From NCBI RefSeq assembly GCF_001641265.1, contig NW_020167534.1:558001-622000 (forward strand): DNA of 64,000 nt, in the 5' to 3' direction. Position 1 is the stretch's first letter. Each line of letters starts with the position of its first letter. This document shows positions 1 to 11,800 of the stretch, piece after piece. Under the pieces are notes generated by a model that made no database searches, had not been told where the DNA came from, and worked only from the letters and a program-made list of their open reading frames with translations. The translations under genes were made by a program, and so were the position numbers. The DNA comes from Pseudogymnoascus destructans (lineage: Eukaryota > Ascomycota > Leotiomycetes > Thelebolales > Thelebolaceae).

Positions 1-311
1 CGATTGTCGCAGACACAGAGGGAAACCACTCTTGTGGGTACCCATAGTGCTCGTTCTTGACAATCTTATGATAATGCAGCGAGACCCCGACGATCAATGC
101 GCTGATAAAGGCAGCTGCGCGTTACTTGTCAGATAGAGCTCTTCTCCGATCAATCGATCGCTGGATCGGTGGATACGAGCTGTCGAGCTGCTGTGTGTTT
201 TGTTTCGCGTGGGCTGGGCGACTCACCATAGGCTGTGAAGGTGTGAGCCCAAGTAACCCACTTCCCCGAGAACGCGAACAAGACGTCACCGTCCTTTGTC
301 TTGGGCGCCAT
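1..311 (-). CDS. CWH43: Cwh43-type GPI-anchor lipid remodelling membrane protein, 5' part only
   Basis: Two exons are visible: 311..227 and 114..1, joined over a 112-nt intron (donor GTGAGT, acceptor CGCAG); the gene continues past the left edge. Exon 1 reads MAPKTKDGDVLFAFSGKWV followed by TWAHTFTAY. Exon 2 continues AAFISALIVGVSLHYHK and then IVKNEHYGYPQEWFPSVSAT. The EHYGYP.EWFPSVSAT signature just after a first membrane segment is what I know from the N-terminal Frag1-like half of fungal Cwh43. That family exchanges the lipid of GPI anchors for ceramide at the ER/plasma membrane. The ATG at 311 is in good context and gives the short soluble head expected. It is divergent from UTP6 with about 1 kb between the starts. 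Only about 66 residues are seen, so the C-terminal domain cannot be judged. Confidence 0.85.
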
Positions 312-740
312 CTCATGCAGGAGTCAATGGAGGGTGCAAGTATGGATGGTGTTAAAGTGTTAAACCCTTTGGTAGAAACAAAACCACACAATCGCAAGCC
401 GAGACAAACACAATGGCTGGGCTTCCCATCCGGGGTAAACAAACGAGCGTGGAGTATATGTAGAAGGAAAGATTTTGAGGTATCACGAAGGAAGAAGGAA
501 GGGGGAATGGGCTGGCGGCGGGGGGGAGGTTAGTGCTTCTTGGTTGGCTAGGCACAAGCGAGGTGGAGGGTAATATAACCGGTCGACTTTCACCTTGGCT
601 GTTAGTAAGGTGGTAAGAGTAAGGACACAAACAGCTCAAACGACGAGTAGGACCTGCTGTTAGCAGTAATTCGTAGTAACAGTTTGATCATAAAGCCGAG
701 TGCTCCCGGTGGCGTCGGTGACTGTAACTTACTAGTAGCC

Positions 741-960
741 AGCTGCTACTAGGATGGGCAGTGGCCAGTGGCGTCAGTAGTCGTGACTGGGGGCTAGGTG
801 CTGTCTATACTGTACTGCTAGCAGCTGCTACTAGGATGGCCAGTGGCCAGTGGCGTCAGTAGTCGTGACTGAGTAGTCGTGACTGGGGGCTAGGTGCTGT
901 CTATACTGTACTGCTAGCAGCTGCTACTGGGATGGCCAGTGGCCTGTTGGATGGGAGGAG
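741..960. repeat. Tandem repeat of 82-96 bp, about 2.5 copies
   Basis: The word AGCTGCTACT begins at 741, 823 and 919, and each time is followed by GGATGG(G/C)CAGTGGCC. The first two copies continue through GGCGTCAGTAGTCGTGACTG and CTGTCTATACTGTACTGCTA. The second copy is 14 bp longer because GTAGTCGTGACTGA is itself duplicated. The third copy breaks off after about 35 bp. Confidence 0.85.
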
Positions 961-981
961 TTAGGGGGTTTCCAGTACTCT

Positions 982-1013
982 AAGGTGCCTAAAAGTGCCT
1001 AAAAGTGCCTAAA
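982..1013. repeat. 10-bp tandem repeat, three to four copies
   Basis: The unit AAGTGCCTAA recurs head to tail, with the first copy changed to AAGGTGCCTA. It lies about 300 bp upstream of the UTP6 start. Confidence 0.8.
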
Positions 1014-1315
1014 GATGTCCAAGGTGGCCCCAACACCCGCAAACAACGCCCACCCAGTCCACTTATCCCGCTATTTGATCGCTGGGTAGTCGATGTTCCG
1101 TTCGCCGTACCAGTCTTAGTGCCTGCGGCAGAACTTCAAACATTTTATATGCCTCACCGCCCGCCCGATGTGACATTTTCGAAGGCATTTTGTCCAATAA
1201 CGCTAAAGTTTAGTTGACTGCTGGATAAGATACTGCTACACTCTCTGGACAGTTGTCACAGGAGAGCCAACTCAACAACCAACCCCTCAAGACCACCGCT
1301 TCCTCACGTTCGACA

Positions 1316-2618
1316 ATGGCGGGCGCAAGTGATAAGGTGCGCTTCTACATGGAACAGGCGGTTCCGCAGCTGCGCGAATTCGAAGAGAAGAAGATCTTCA
1401 CCAAGGTGCGTACACCCAGCACAGAGCAGAGCACAGAGCGTTTCCTACCCCCAACACTCCCCCTCCTCCCCCCCTCACACCCCGCCTTTGAACCCAACTA
1501 ACCATTTCTATTTTTTCCAGGACGAAATCCGCTCCCTCGTCAAAAAACGCTCCGACTTCGAACACCTCCTCCTCGCCCGCGGCTGCCCCCCCCCCACCTT
1601 CGCCCGCTACGCCGCCTGGGAAGCCAACCTCGAGCGCCTCCGCGCCTCTCGCTGCCAACGGCTGCGCATCAAGTCATCCTCCTCGCATACCGGGCAAGCG
1701 CGCGTCCTCGCCATCTTCGGGCGCGGCACGCGCAAGCACCCCGGCGACCTGGGGCTATGGATGACATACCTCGAGTACGCGCGGACCGCTGGTGCGACGA
1801 GCAAATTCAAGGTTATTCTGACGGCGGCGCTGAGGTTGCATTGTACGGTGCCCGGGCTGTGGGTGTATGCGGCGCGATGTGCGTTGGAGGAGAGTGATAT
1901 GGGGGAGGCGAGGAGCTTTTTACAAAGGGGTGCGAGGTTTTGTAATCAGGGGCCAGAGATGTGGGTTCAGTACGCGAAGTTGGAGATGATTTTCCTCGCT
2001 AAGATCGCGGCGAGGAGGAGGGTGTTGGGGCTTGATGCACCGGCGGTGAAGGCCGTGGAGGCTGCGCCGGAGGAGGAGGCGCAGGGGTTAGAGGGGGATG
2101 AGATTAAATTCCCCGAATTCAAGGCGCAGAGTCTGGGGCAGAGCGCTATGGAGGGCGTCAAGGTAGACGGCGAGGCAAAACAGGACCCGATGAATACCCC
2201 CGCCCTGCAGGGCGCGATTCCCCTCGCCATCTTCGACGACGCAGCGAAGCAGGCTTTCTTCAGCGCGGAAGCGGCGCAGCATTTCTTCGACGTGTTCACC
2301 GTCTTCACGCAAGTGTCGTGCCTGCCGAAGGTTCTGCAGCATGTGCTCGACGTGATGATGGAGCGCTTCCCCACCGAGGCCGCGACGTGGGATTGCTATG
2401 TCCGTATGCCGCTTGTGGGTGTGAGTCCGTTGACGCCGGAGTTTCCGGGCGCACTTGGGGTGGCGCTGGGGAGGTTGGGGGAGGGGAAGGAGAAGGTTAG
2501 GGTTAAGGGGGCGATGGCGAAGAAGACGGCGGCGTGGGTGGAGAAGGTGTTGGCGGTGGAGGGGTTGGATGAGGGGATTAAGACGGTGTTGGAGGTTACG
2601 TTGAGGAAGCTGGAGTAG
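1316..2618 (+). CDS. UTP6: U3 snoRNP / SSU processome protein Utp6
   Basis: Exons 1316..1405 and 1521..2618 are separated by a 115-nt intron (GTGCGT...TTTTTTCCAG), giving 395 aa. Exon 1 reads MAGASDKVRFYMEQAVPQLR then EFEEKKIFTK, and exon 2 starts DEIRSLVKKRSDFEHLL. The opening matches Utp6, in which the N-terminus binds within the UTP-B subcomplex. Residues from about 85 to 200 hold HAT-like helical repeats (RKHPGDLGLWMTYLEYARTA, LWVYAARCALEES, EMWVQYAKLEM). Utp6 belongs to the U3-containing SSU processome that cleaves 35S pre-rRNA to make 18S rRNA in the nucleolus. The length is near the usual 400-440 aa. The frame stays open upstream of the splice junction, but only the spliced form gives the family N-terminus. 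GC content is high in the coding part compared with the AT-rich 3' flank. Confidence 0.93.
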
Positions 2619-2869
2619 AGTGGTCTTTGAGGGGGGTGGCGATGATGTATATGCTGTATATTCCTAGCATGTGGTGTTTTGGCGTTCAGGGGGCGATATG
2701 GGAGGGTTTAGATCTTGGGGTGGATTATAACGATTAGGAATTTATATATGGGATCTGTATTTGCTAGAGACTAAGTTTCACTGTAAACCTACTACTATGG
2801 GCATATGTGATAAGGGACTCGGTCTTCCAGAGCAGGATAAGACTACAGTTAATGCCATATCCATAGAAA

Positions 2870-3250
2870 AGCGCAAACCAGACCTCTAAACCGGAAATCT
2901 GTGCCAAAACAGATGAAAGTAAACAAAGATTATCTGCGCAAGTTAGGGACTTCCTTGCGCTTACTTCTTTTATAGTAATCACTACAAACTTGCGCAAGGC
3001 AGGGCCTTCCTTCTCTGCGCCAAACTAATTTTATAGCAATCACCAGAACTTGCGCAAGACCGGTCTTCAGGATGGAAATTTGCGCCAAAATGGGATTATA
3101 GTAATCACTGTCAACTGGCGCAGGGTAGGGTGTTCTCTGCGCCAAACTGAGTTTATAGTAATCACCATTAACCTGACGCAGGACGAGCCCTCTAGACAGG
3201 AACTCTGCCACAAATGAATACGATGTAGACAACTTTGTAAATATGGACAA
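2870..3250. repeat. Degenerate tandem array, about 56-75 bp period
   Basis: Words of the form ACTTGCGCAAGNC..GG.CTTC, then CTGCGCCAAA, then TTATAGTAATCACY recur in order. The leading GCGCA-type word falls at about 2935, 2991, 3051, 3117, 3175 and 3250. Copies differ at many positions, so this is an old array rather than a recent expansion. Confidence 0.75.
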
Positions 3251-3289
3251 GCGCAAACCAGGCCTTCAAATTAGATATCTACGCTTAAT

Positions 3290-3840
3290 CGCAGAATATG
3301 GGGTTGAAATACGTTTGGTAAAACGTTTAGTAACCGATTTGATTTGAGTACGTTTGTAAGAGTCATATTGTAGAATAGCGCAAAAGGGGCCTTGAGAACT
3401 AATATCTACGCCAAAACGAAGCATAAACAGAACACGGTTGACATCGTAGAAGTGCGCAGAATGGGCTATTGAATTAGAAAACTGCGCCAAATCTTGGAAG
3501 TGTTTAGTAAACGTTTATAATGCTTGTTGCCGAGCACATTGTAGGTTCGCGCCAAACTTGTTATAAAACTAGAAGTCTGCGCCCAAAACGGTATATAAAT
3601 AGAACACGGTCGACATCGTAGAATTGCGCAAACTAGTCTGATGAAATTGAAATCTGCGCTATAAACTTAGAAGCGTTTAGTAAACGTTTATAGCACGTGT
3701 CGAATGCGTAATGCGATGCACATCGTAGATTAGCGCAAAACGAGTTATAAAACCAGAAATATGCGCCAAAACAGAACGCGGTCGACATCGTATATTTGCG
3801 CAGAATGGGCGGCTATAAAAATGGAAACTGCGCTAAAACA
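3290..3840. repeat. Degenerate higher-order tandem repeat, about 172 bp period
   Basis: The string AACACGGTYGACATCGTAGA followed by a GCGCA word places GCGCA at 3454, 3626 and 3798, exactly 172 bp apart each time; an older copy sits near 3290. Between these, AGTAAACGTTTATA recurs in two copies. Each unit contains two GCGC half-units joined by GGCTATNNAAN-like AT-rich spacers. Confidence 0.75.
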
Positions 3841-5544
3841 GAATGTACGCGGAATGCATTCGTAATGCATTCCTAATGCATTATGAGCTCTAGTGGAGCA
3901 GACAAGCAGGCCTTTAAAGGGGTATCAGTGCTAAAGCTGCATATGAATAGATAGCATATAGGAATGTATTTGCAGGACCAACTCAAGCCCAACGCACATC
4001 CGATCTAATGCGTGAGCTGCACGCATAGACAGAATCGTAGTTTGCCTAATATGGGCTAATGAGCTAAAAATATGAAAGGGGTAGAAACCGAACTAATAGG
4101 GGCCTGAAACGGACCCGTTACGGACCACATCATATATTTGCGCAAAACGGGCTATTAAATCGAAAATCTGCGCTAAATTAAAATCAACAGTAAATGCAAC
4201 GGTATAGCAACGGTAAAAGTCAATGATGAAAGCAACGGAAGCAACGGTAAAAGCAACGGCAAGCAACGACAAAAACAGGGGGAGGAGCAAGATTAGACCG
4301 TGTTCAAACCTAGATCAAACCTTCAGAGCTATATTTGCGCAGAATAGACTACCAAACCCGAAATCTGCGCTAAAACGTAAGATTGTAATGTTGCAAAGCA
4401 AATGTTTGCGTAGAATCGAGCCCCTAACAGGAAAAGTGCGCATAAACAGCCTGGTATTCCGAACGGCTGGTATTCCGATCAACTGATCTGATCTTCTAAT
4501 CAGCTGGTGTTCTAGGTAAATTAGCGTTTTAAGCTGACGGATGGGGCAGAGAAGATTAAGAGACTAATAGATCAAGAGATGAACAGATTAAGAGATGAAC
4601 GAATCAGAAGATGAACGAATTAGAAGATGAACGAATCGGAGGATTAACAGATCAAGAGATAAAGCTATACAAGACCGTAGAACCGACCATGAGAGATATA
4701 GAATCCAGGCTAACGATTGTAAAGTTGATGAGCATAATATTCACGCAAAGCAGAGCAGCTAACTAGAAAATTGCGCAAAACTAGCTGGATGTAAGATTGA
4801 ACAAGCGCAAAATGGAGCCACTTAAGGAGAAAATGCGTAAAAACAGGTTGGCTTGCCGGGTACCTGGTTATAGCCTAGACATAGCCTAGACATAGCCTGG
4901 ATATATAGCCTAGCGATGTTTCAAATAGGCTGGCGCTTTGAGAAGACAGGTGTTTTCCTAATGTTTTGACCGGACTGTGGTTTTGCTGGACTGGGGTTTG
5001 AAAGACTGGAGTTCTCCTAGTATTGTACTGGGGTTTGCTTGGACTGTTGTTTTGAACAGACTGGCGTTTGAAGATTGGTGCTATCCTGGTGTTTCCCTGG
5101 TGCTTTCCTAGAGTTTTGACCATACCATCGTTTTGGGCTGACTATCGCTATGGGCCAGCCGGCCTTTTCCTGGTATTTGACTAGATTCAACCAGTCTGTC
5201 ATTCTGAGCAGACCAAGGAAACTAGAACCGTTGTTGGGCCTGGTTGACACCGTTGAAACAGGTTATACCCAGCGTGCTCACCTGAACAAATATTCAACCC
5301 CTGAGCCTCCATCCAAACCCATGAGCTCTCACATCTCACCATCCCCACAATCACAATCACAAGCACACACCGACAACAAAGACAAGACATATTCCGAACC
5401 AAATCCTCATAGATATTTACGTAAAGCTCATAAGCTCATAAACTACGTACCAGCAAGCTGGACCATATCTTTATCCCCACCCCCACAAATCAAAACGCCA
5501 TTCCCATGCCCACACTTTAAATTTCTTATCATCCCCCACCACAT

Positions 5545-6948
5545 CTATTTCGCCACCGCAGCACTCAGCACCTGCGTCCTGAAGAAGCCACCCTTAGTCC
5601 TCTCAATGACCTGCTGATACACGCTGCTCGGTGGGTGATTCATAACAACCGTGCCCTCCTTGTAGTCGATCTTCGCATCAACACGGGTATCACGGATGAG
5701 GTTAACGATCCACTTCTCGCCCTCGTCTTGGTCGAGCCCCAGACGCGCCGAGAGATCCTTGATATCAATACGCTGGTGAATCTTGCAGTAGCTCTCGGAG
5801 ATAAGGTGGCGCGCCGCTTCGACAAACGCGTCAGACGCAGCGACGAGGAAGAAGTCCCCGCGGAGCACCTCCTCGGCCTCGATGAGCTTGCGTTGCGCCT
5901 CCTCAAAGTCAAAGTCCACGTACAGCGCCTTGATGAAGTCGGTCACCGGGTCGCTGTACTCGTACGTCTCCTGCTTGACGATGCGGATGATGTCCTTGAG
6001 CTGCTTTTGGTACTGGCCCGTGTTGCGCGTGCGGCTGCGGTTGGTGATGACCGCTGCGGCGAGATAGCGGAGGATCCATGGGCAGGCGGTCTGGATGGTG
6101 TTGATGAATGGCGCAGAGAAGAAGAGGTCACAGATGGTGTCGCGCGCGGGCTCGTAGTTGAAGAAGGGGAAGAGCGCCCAGTGGATCAACCACGCGCGGT
6201 GGTTGAGCTGTGCGAGTGGGTTGGCGAACAGCTTGGTGTCGATGGAGTCCTTGACTTTCGTGACTTCCTCCATCGCGGACTCCCAGTTGGTTGTCAGGAT
6301 TTCGGATGCGAGCTTTCCCCAGGTGGCGGCGGAGACCTTGGCCTCGTCGGTGGAGAGGACACGGAACTGGTAGAGCAGCTCGGCGGCGGCACCGTAGTTA
6401 CCGCAGCTGTACTGGAAGTTGCCGAAGTCGTAAAGCACCTCGACCATCTCGGGGGTGACCTATTATTCACGCGTTAGCAAACCCGTCTCGTCGACAAAAA
6501 AAAAACCTGTCGTGGGGTCAAAACATACCTCATGCTCCTTCTTCAAGTACTCCAAGTTAGCCACCTTATCCGCCCTCAAATTCGTAATAACATCCTCCCT
6601 CCCCAACAAATCCGTAATCGCCGCCGACTCCTGCTCAAACTGATCCAGCCTCTCCAGCACCGCCTGCCTCTTCGCGCCAAACTCCTTCGGCGGCTCCGCC
6701 ACATCGTTGATCTCGGTATACAAGCTCGCCACGTAATCCGTCATGTTCGTCGTCTTCAACAACTCGTACTTCGCCCGCGTGATCTCCTGGCTATCCTCCT
6801 CATCCTCCTGCTGCTCGGCGACGAACTGGAGGAGGGGGAAAATAAGATGGCGGTCCAGATGCGTGATCATCTTGGGGAGGAGGTTGTTCTCCTCGCTGAT
6901 CTGCTCCGCTGTCTTGGCTGGCACAGGCGCGCTCGCTGTGTCCGCCAT
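5545..6948 (-). CDS. INT6: Eukaryotic translation initiation factor 3 subunit E (Int6)
   Basis: Exons 6948..6529 and 6459..5545 flank a 69-nt intron (GTATGT...ATAATAG), giving 444 aa. The N-terminus MADTASAPVPAKTAEQISEE then NNLLPKMITHLDRHLIFPLL is the conserved eIF3e start (THLDRHLIFPLLEF). The C-terminal PCI domain covers roughly residues 230-400 and includes DLSARLGLDQDEGEKWIVNL and DTRVDAKIDYKEGTVVMNHP. eIF3e is a core PCI subunit of the cytoplasmic eIF3 complex, which recruits 43S pre-initiation complexes to mRNA; in several fungi it is non-essential and modulates translation of selected mRNAs. The intron holds a run of ten T on the coding strand. The gene is divergent from IMG2 with 277 bp between starts. 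Confidence 0.97.
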
Positions 6949-7225
6949 GATTGCGGGTTTTGCGAGTTTCTTGACGGGGTAGTGGTTGGTAGAGACCTTG
7001 GCCGGGGGAGGGTGTCGTCGTGCGTGGGGTGAGGTGGATGGGAAAGATTGTGTGCGCCAAGACTTTGCGGATTAAGCGTGGTTCCGAAAAATTAACGCTA
7101 AGCCTTTTCGGGTGCAGCGTCGCGAAATGCAACTACGGAAAGTTGAGCGAGCGAGCTGGAGATAGTTGGGAGAAGGGTGAATAACGCAGCGAGCAGCAAC
7201 AGTCACTCATTTTTTGGTATTCACA
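6949..7225. promoter_or_regulatory. Shared divergent promoter region of eIF3e and IMG2
   Basis: The 277 bp between the two start codons must hold both 5' leaders. A C/T-rich run precedes eIF3e, and TCACTCATTTTTTGGTATTC directly precedes the IMG2 ATG. I see no clear TATA box or named operator. Confidence 0.5.
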
Positions 7226-7746
7226 ATGGCACTCGCATCCCTCCGCCCAGCGGCATACATGTCCTTCCTCCGCCCCCTCGCCCTCCCCCGCGCCGCAACC
7301 CTCACGCGCTTCCTCTCCACCAGCCCTGCTGTCCAATCCACCACCGAAGCCACGACCACGACCTCCTCGCCCACAACCTCCTCCCAGAGCCTCGAGTACC
7401 GCGTCTCGCGCACGCCCTCCGCCCAGCTCCCCATCTACCTGCTCGCCAAGCGCGGCGGGAACCTGAAGCAGACGAGGGTGAAGAAGATTGAGGGGAATAT
7501 TGCGCAGTTTAGGGAGGATCTGAAGGTGGCGTTGGGGATTGAGGAGGATAGAGAGATTCAGGTGAATCATTTGACGAGGCATATTATTGTTAAAGTATGT
7601 TTTGGATGCTTTCTCCTGGCGGAATGGGAGAGGGAAGGGGGGCCAAGGGGTGGTTTGAATTAGATGGTTTGGGACATGGCTAACATTGTGAATAGGGACA
7701 CCGCAAACCCGAGGTTGCTAAGTTTTTGGAAGAACACAAGTTTTAG
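7226..7746 (+). CDS. IMG2: Mitochondrial large ribosomal subunit protein mL49 (Img2)
   Basis: Exons 7226..7594 and 7696..7746 join over a 101-nt intron (GTATGT...AATAG), giving 139 aa. The ATG at 7226 opens MALASLRPAAYMSFLRPLAL, an Arg/Ala/Leu-rich presequence ending near RFLSTSPAV, which fits mitochondrial import. The mature part has the Img2 pattern: LEYRVSRTPSAQLPIYLLAK then RGGNLKQTRVKKIEG, then NHLTRHIIVK at the splice and GHRKPEVAKFLEEHKF at the end. The family is a component of the mitoribosome large subunit needed for translation of mtDNA-encoded proteins. Without splicing the frame would run into 20-odd unrelated residues, so the small second exon is needed for the conserved C-terminus. 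Confidence 0.93.
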
Positions 7747-8890
7747 GAGAAGGACATAGCGAGGAGGGAGCGCGGGAGTGAGAGAGTGAGAGGAGGAAGA
7801 ACTGTATTACAAAAAATGGAGTGCATATTATAGAGCCACCATCACGAGCAGTTTACCAGCGCTAGATATGTATAAAAAAGCCAAGGAAAAGAGACGTCCC
7901 CCTCTCCTCACCGAAATGTGTTCCCGGCAAAATCAGTCCAACCAAGTGGATAATCTCTCCGGGATAGGCGGCAGCAGCAATGAGTGCTAAAGATGGCTAT
8001 ATCCGTCCCACCATTCAAATCTCAAACAAAGCTGACGGTAACCCCAAATGGAAGGAAGGCGCAAACCGCAAGCACATCACATTCCTATGACAGACAGAAA
8101 TCTACTGCCTGTGCTACTAACCCTACCTTCGACGCCACCTCTCGAGAGGCGAGAAGATAGCAACAACGATAACAGCACCCCAGCAACAAGAAACCAGCAC
8201 AGACAACAGCACTCCAACGACAAGAACCCCCCCCACAGCCTCTCCCTACCCATGACCACTCTTCAGCCGCCCGTCACACATCAAAAAGGCACTTCGCCAT
8301 TTGAGCACTATGATGAAGAGTTCCCATATTGTGGACGAAAGGGTGATCGATCGACGGCTTGCTGACGGTCTGTGAGACGAGCTCTCACTGACTCCTTGTT
8401 ATAGAGTTGGTTTGGTTATTCCCAACGTCGCGCTGTGGGACTTGGGTTATAAAGCCGTTCACCAATTAAAGATCGGAAGCAGCATCTCAAGCATAGGAGA
8501 CAATAATTCGTCAAAACCCTCTTCATTCACAAACATCTATTTACAACACCCACCCCCCGATCCGCCCCAAAAACACCTCCCTTCCATACAATTGTACAAA
8601 AAAAAGTAACACAAAGATATCCCAAGCCACAAAAACGAAGTTATGCATCCGTTTCTTTCTCCTCCATTCTCGGTTGCTGTTGATTGTTGTTATTGTTGTT
8701 ATTGTTGTCAAAAAAGCGGTTGTTGCATTCGCATGCTAAAGCTTTCGCACAAGATATTTCGAATTTCGCTCTCGAAAATGATAAAGAAACGCCCAAACCC
8801 CTTGTCTGCGTGCAGGAGGTGATGTTCATGCGTCTATACACAAACTGCATAGAAACAGCTGCTCTCTCCTTCCCATTAAGGACCCCTTTC
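7747..8890. other. Convergent 3' region between IMG2 and SWI1
   Basis: About 1.1 kb of 3' flanking DNA for two convergent genes. It contains A/C-rich sequence (8150-8620) and a TTG/TTA trinucleotide run at about 8683-8707. No gene or structured RNA is recognised. Confidence 0.6.
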
Positions 8891-11800
8891 CTACATATCC
8901 AACCCAGCATACGCACAAAGCCCCCTAATAACCTCCTTCCTCGGCTGAGTCGGCGGCTTCAACATCAGCGCCCCCAGCAAATTCTCCTGCCTAATCATCC
9001 CCTCCGCCATCCCCCTCATCCCCATATCTCCCCCCTCACTATCCCTCGCCTTCTCAAACAACCTCCGCAGGACCGTAATCCCACTAAGCATAATATGCAA
9101 CAGCGCCTCATCATCAGCATTCCTCGCCGCAACCTGGCCCCCCCTCGCAGCCGGCACGCTAGACGGCGGCTCAGTGGAGAGGACAGTGATCAAGCGTAAC
9201 AGGCTCTGCGCGAACCCATCTTCAGACGTAAGCCAGGACCTCGCGATGGGGACTTCCGGGCCGGGAACGAGACCGGAGATAATCTCCGCCGCGAGCATAC
9301 CCTGCATCAGATGCGGTTTCCTCGCGTCCACAACAGCCATCATCCCCCCGTGTCCCGAATCATGTTTATGCCCCGGTATAGGCGAGATAGCCAGCGCAAA
9401 GGATTTAGTAAGGAGCTCGTAGGGCGGGGAGGACGTGACGTCCGAGGCGAAGATATTCTTATAAAACGTCCGATTTGGTTCGTCCCTCGCGAGGAGCTTG
9501 GCCCAGCTATCCACTGCGGGGGCGAGGTAGCGGTGGATGGCCGGGTCGTAGGGGGAGAAGATGACTTTATCCGAGCCTGGGTTGACGGGGGGTGGGCAGG
9601 GCGAGAAGGCGAGGAGGAAGTGGAGGAGGCAGAGGGCTTGTTCTTTGCCGGGGATCTCGACTGCTTGGGCGAGGTTGGAGAAGAAGATGATGAGGTCCTT
9701 CATCAGGTCTAGTGTGTTGGAGTGGGTGCGGAGGAGCATGTTGCGGGTGCCGAGGTAGCGGACGACGGTGCATAGGAATGTTATGACGAGTTTGTCGGCA
9801 AGTAGAGGGTGGTTGGTCTCGTAGAAGGAGAGGTTCCGCAGGATGGTCGTGATGCAGATTAAACGCTCCACGGAACGATCCAGTTCATACTCCACGGTTC
9901 CGAAGAGAGGGATGTCTTGTAATCCTTCTCGCTCAAGTCGGCAGCCACGAGCAACGTCTTCGTAAGAGCTGATGAGCATAACATCAGACACCTCAGCAGC
10001 ATTCTCTGCAAGCAACTCGACTTGTTCCTCGGCACAGTCGACGATACTCTCGACAAGATCTCCACAAGCCCTCAGGTCAAGCTGAACCCTCGGTTCCACC
10101 GAGACAGTCACGAGCGTATCCAGAGCCAGGCGAACTTCAGAGTGAATCCCAGATTGCAAACTCATCGTCAGGGCATGAATATCAATAACACCCAATTCGG
10201 GGACACTAGGCACATTCGGTCTCAGATTAACCAAATCAATGCACAGATTCTCCAGCGCCTCAGGATTTACACCTCCCCAAGTAGTCAGCGGGCGCATCCT
10301 CGGCTCATACGCTGACAATTTCGGCTTCTTCTCTTCGATTTGAATCTCGTGAGTAGACTGAAGCGTCATGCTGCCAGGTTTGCTCAGCGACGTTGGAGAC
10401 GATACCGCGAACGGCGTGCCGTTTTGCATCGGCGTGCCCTCGTTACTCCGCGACATGGCTCGCGCGTGTGCTTGTGCGTTATGCTGCGATTGGTTTGGCA
10501 TCTGCGGCGTCGAGAAGCCATCTACAGCCACTTGTTGTCCCTGTGGAGGCATCTGTTTGACGGGTGTCTGGAGGGCCTGTTGCTGCATTCCCATAGGCGG
10601 CGACTGTTGACCCATATGCTGCTGCTGAGGTTGTCGGGTCATAAATTGCTGCTGCTGCTGTTGCTGTTGCTGAGCCATCTGACTTTGCATACTAAGTTGC
10701 ATCGTCGGAGACATCTGAGGCTGACCAGCCATGTTGGCATTTTGTTGCATCATGGCTTTCTGGCGCTGCTGAGAGGCAAACGCGTCCTCAAACATCATAA
10801 GATTCCTCTCATAATGTCCCTTGATCTGTGCGGGCGCGCTTGGCATTTGCAGCGGATTGAACTGCAGAGTTTGGGCTACCTGTGGCCACAAACCTTGATG
10901 GTGAACCTTCCTGTACCCTCCATACTTGGTGACGGCCATGTATAGCATGACAAGGTTGATTGTCCTATCACCAACAATCGGGTTCACGTCGAGAGGCTGA
11001 CCCTTCGATTGCATGAACTGCGAAAGGTTTCGCATGAACTGCTCAGGATTATTCGGTCGAGGCACAGCCGATTGTTGAGGCCGCATCCCTTGGGGAAACT
11101 GGCCATTAGGGCCGCCTGGCATTTGTGGCTTCACCATCGCGTTGGGATTCTGCGGCATATTCTGCATCCACGCCGCTTGTTGTTGAGCATTCATCAGACC
11201 CCGCGAATTGAGCTGCTGCTGCAATTGCATCTGATAAATCATTTTATTCTGTTGTTCCATCTGCGCCTGTGCCTGTTGTGGTTGTTGGGGCTGTTGTTGA
11301 TACATTTGAGGCGGTTGCATCTGTGGTTGTTGATGCATCTGTTGCATTTGGGGTGTTTGCATCGCCCCTTGCTGAGGTGGAGGCGCGTTCCGCCCCTGCG
11401 GCGGCGTGAACGGCTGATTATACCCTGGGCCAAAGCCAGGGTTTTGCGCGTATTGCGCCTGTGCTTGGGGAGTTTCGACGCGATTCGTGTGATCCGAGTG
11501 TGATGGCGAAGGCGCAAACTGCTGCACGGCAGGGGAGAAGGGGTGAGGAGACGCGGTGGACACCCTCTGCGGAACAGCGCCAGGTCGAAGCTGATTACCC
11601 ATCACGGGCGATGGGCTAGCATCGGCTGAGCCATTGTGTTGGAGATGTGCATACGGCGTCGGCTGAGGCGCATGTTGGGTCGCCTCCCTGGGATTTCCGT
11701 TGAAGCCAGGGTAGCTTAGTTGTGGCGTTTGCGACCGCGACTCGGGCAGCATACCGGGAGCCTGACGCGGCGACGTCCCCAGGCTGTCTTCCCTCGGTCG

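Larger units (their letters stand above)
312..1315. other. Intergenic region between CWH43 and UTP6
   Basis: Divergent 5' region of about 1 kb. It holds a G-rich stretch near 490-535, the 82/96-bp tandem repeat listed separately, and a short 10-bp repeat. I see no convincing gene: the open frames here have no recognisable domain, and the one at 126..533 lies across the spliced first exon and intron of CWH43. Confidence 0.7.
2619..5544. other. Long AT-rich gene-free region of decayed repeats
   Basis: About 2.9 kb between UTP6 and the 3' end of eIF3e. Base composition falls sharply after about 2700, and no frame codes for anything recognisable. From about 2870 to 4480 it is filled with diverged copies of a unit containing paired GCGC words. 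4560-4660 has a roughly 18-bp imperfect repeat (AGATGAACGAATYAGA). 4190-4265 repeats GCAACGGTAAAA-like words. 4920-5130 repeats TTTGAAAGACTGG/TTTCCTGGTGTTT-like words. 5330-5540 is plain A/C-rich sequence. No terminal repeats, reverse transcriptase or transposase are seen. Confidence 0.75.

Noticed and set aside
126..533. 135-codon frame on the + strand at the left end
   Set aside because: It lies across the spliced CWH43 exon and intron on the other strand and has no recognisable domain.
2619..5544. Transposon remnant
   Set aside because: The region is AT-rich and repetitive, but no terminal repeats, target duplications or transposase/reverse transcriptase motifs are visible; kept as degenerate tandem repeat.
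5635..6477. 280-codon + strand frame opposite eIF3e
   Set aside because: A shadow of a GC-biased conserved gene; the minus strand is clearly eIF3e.
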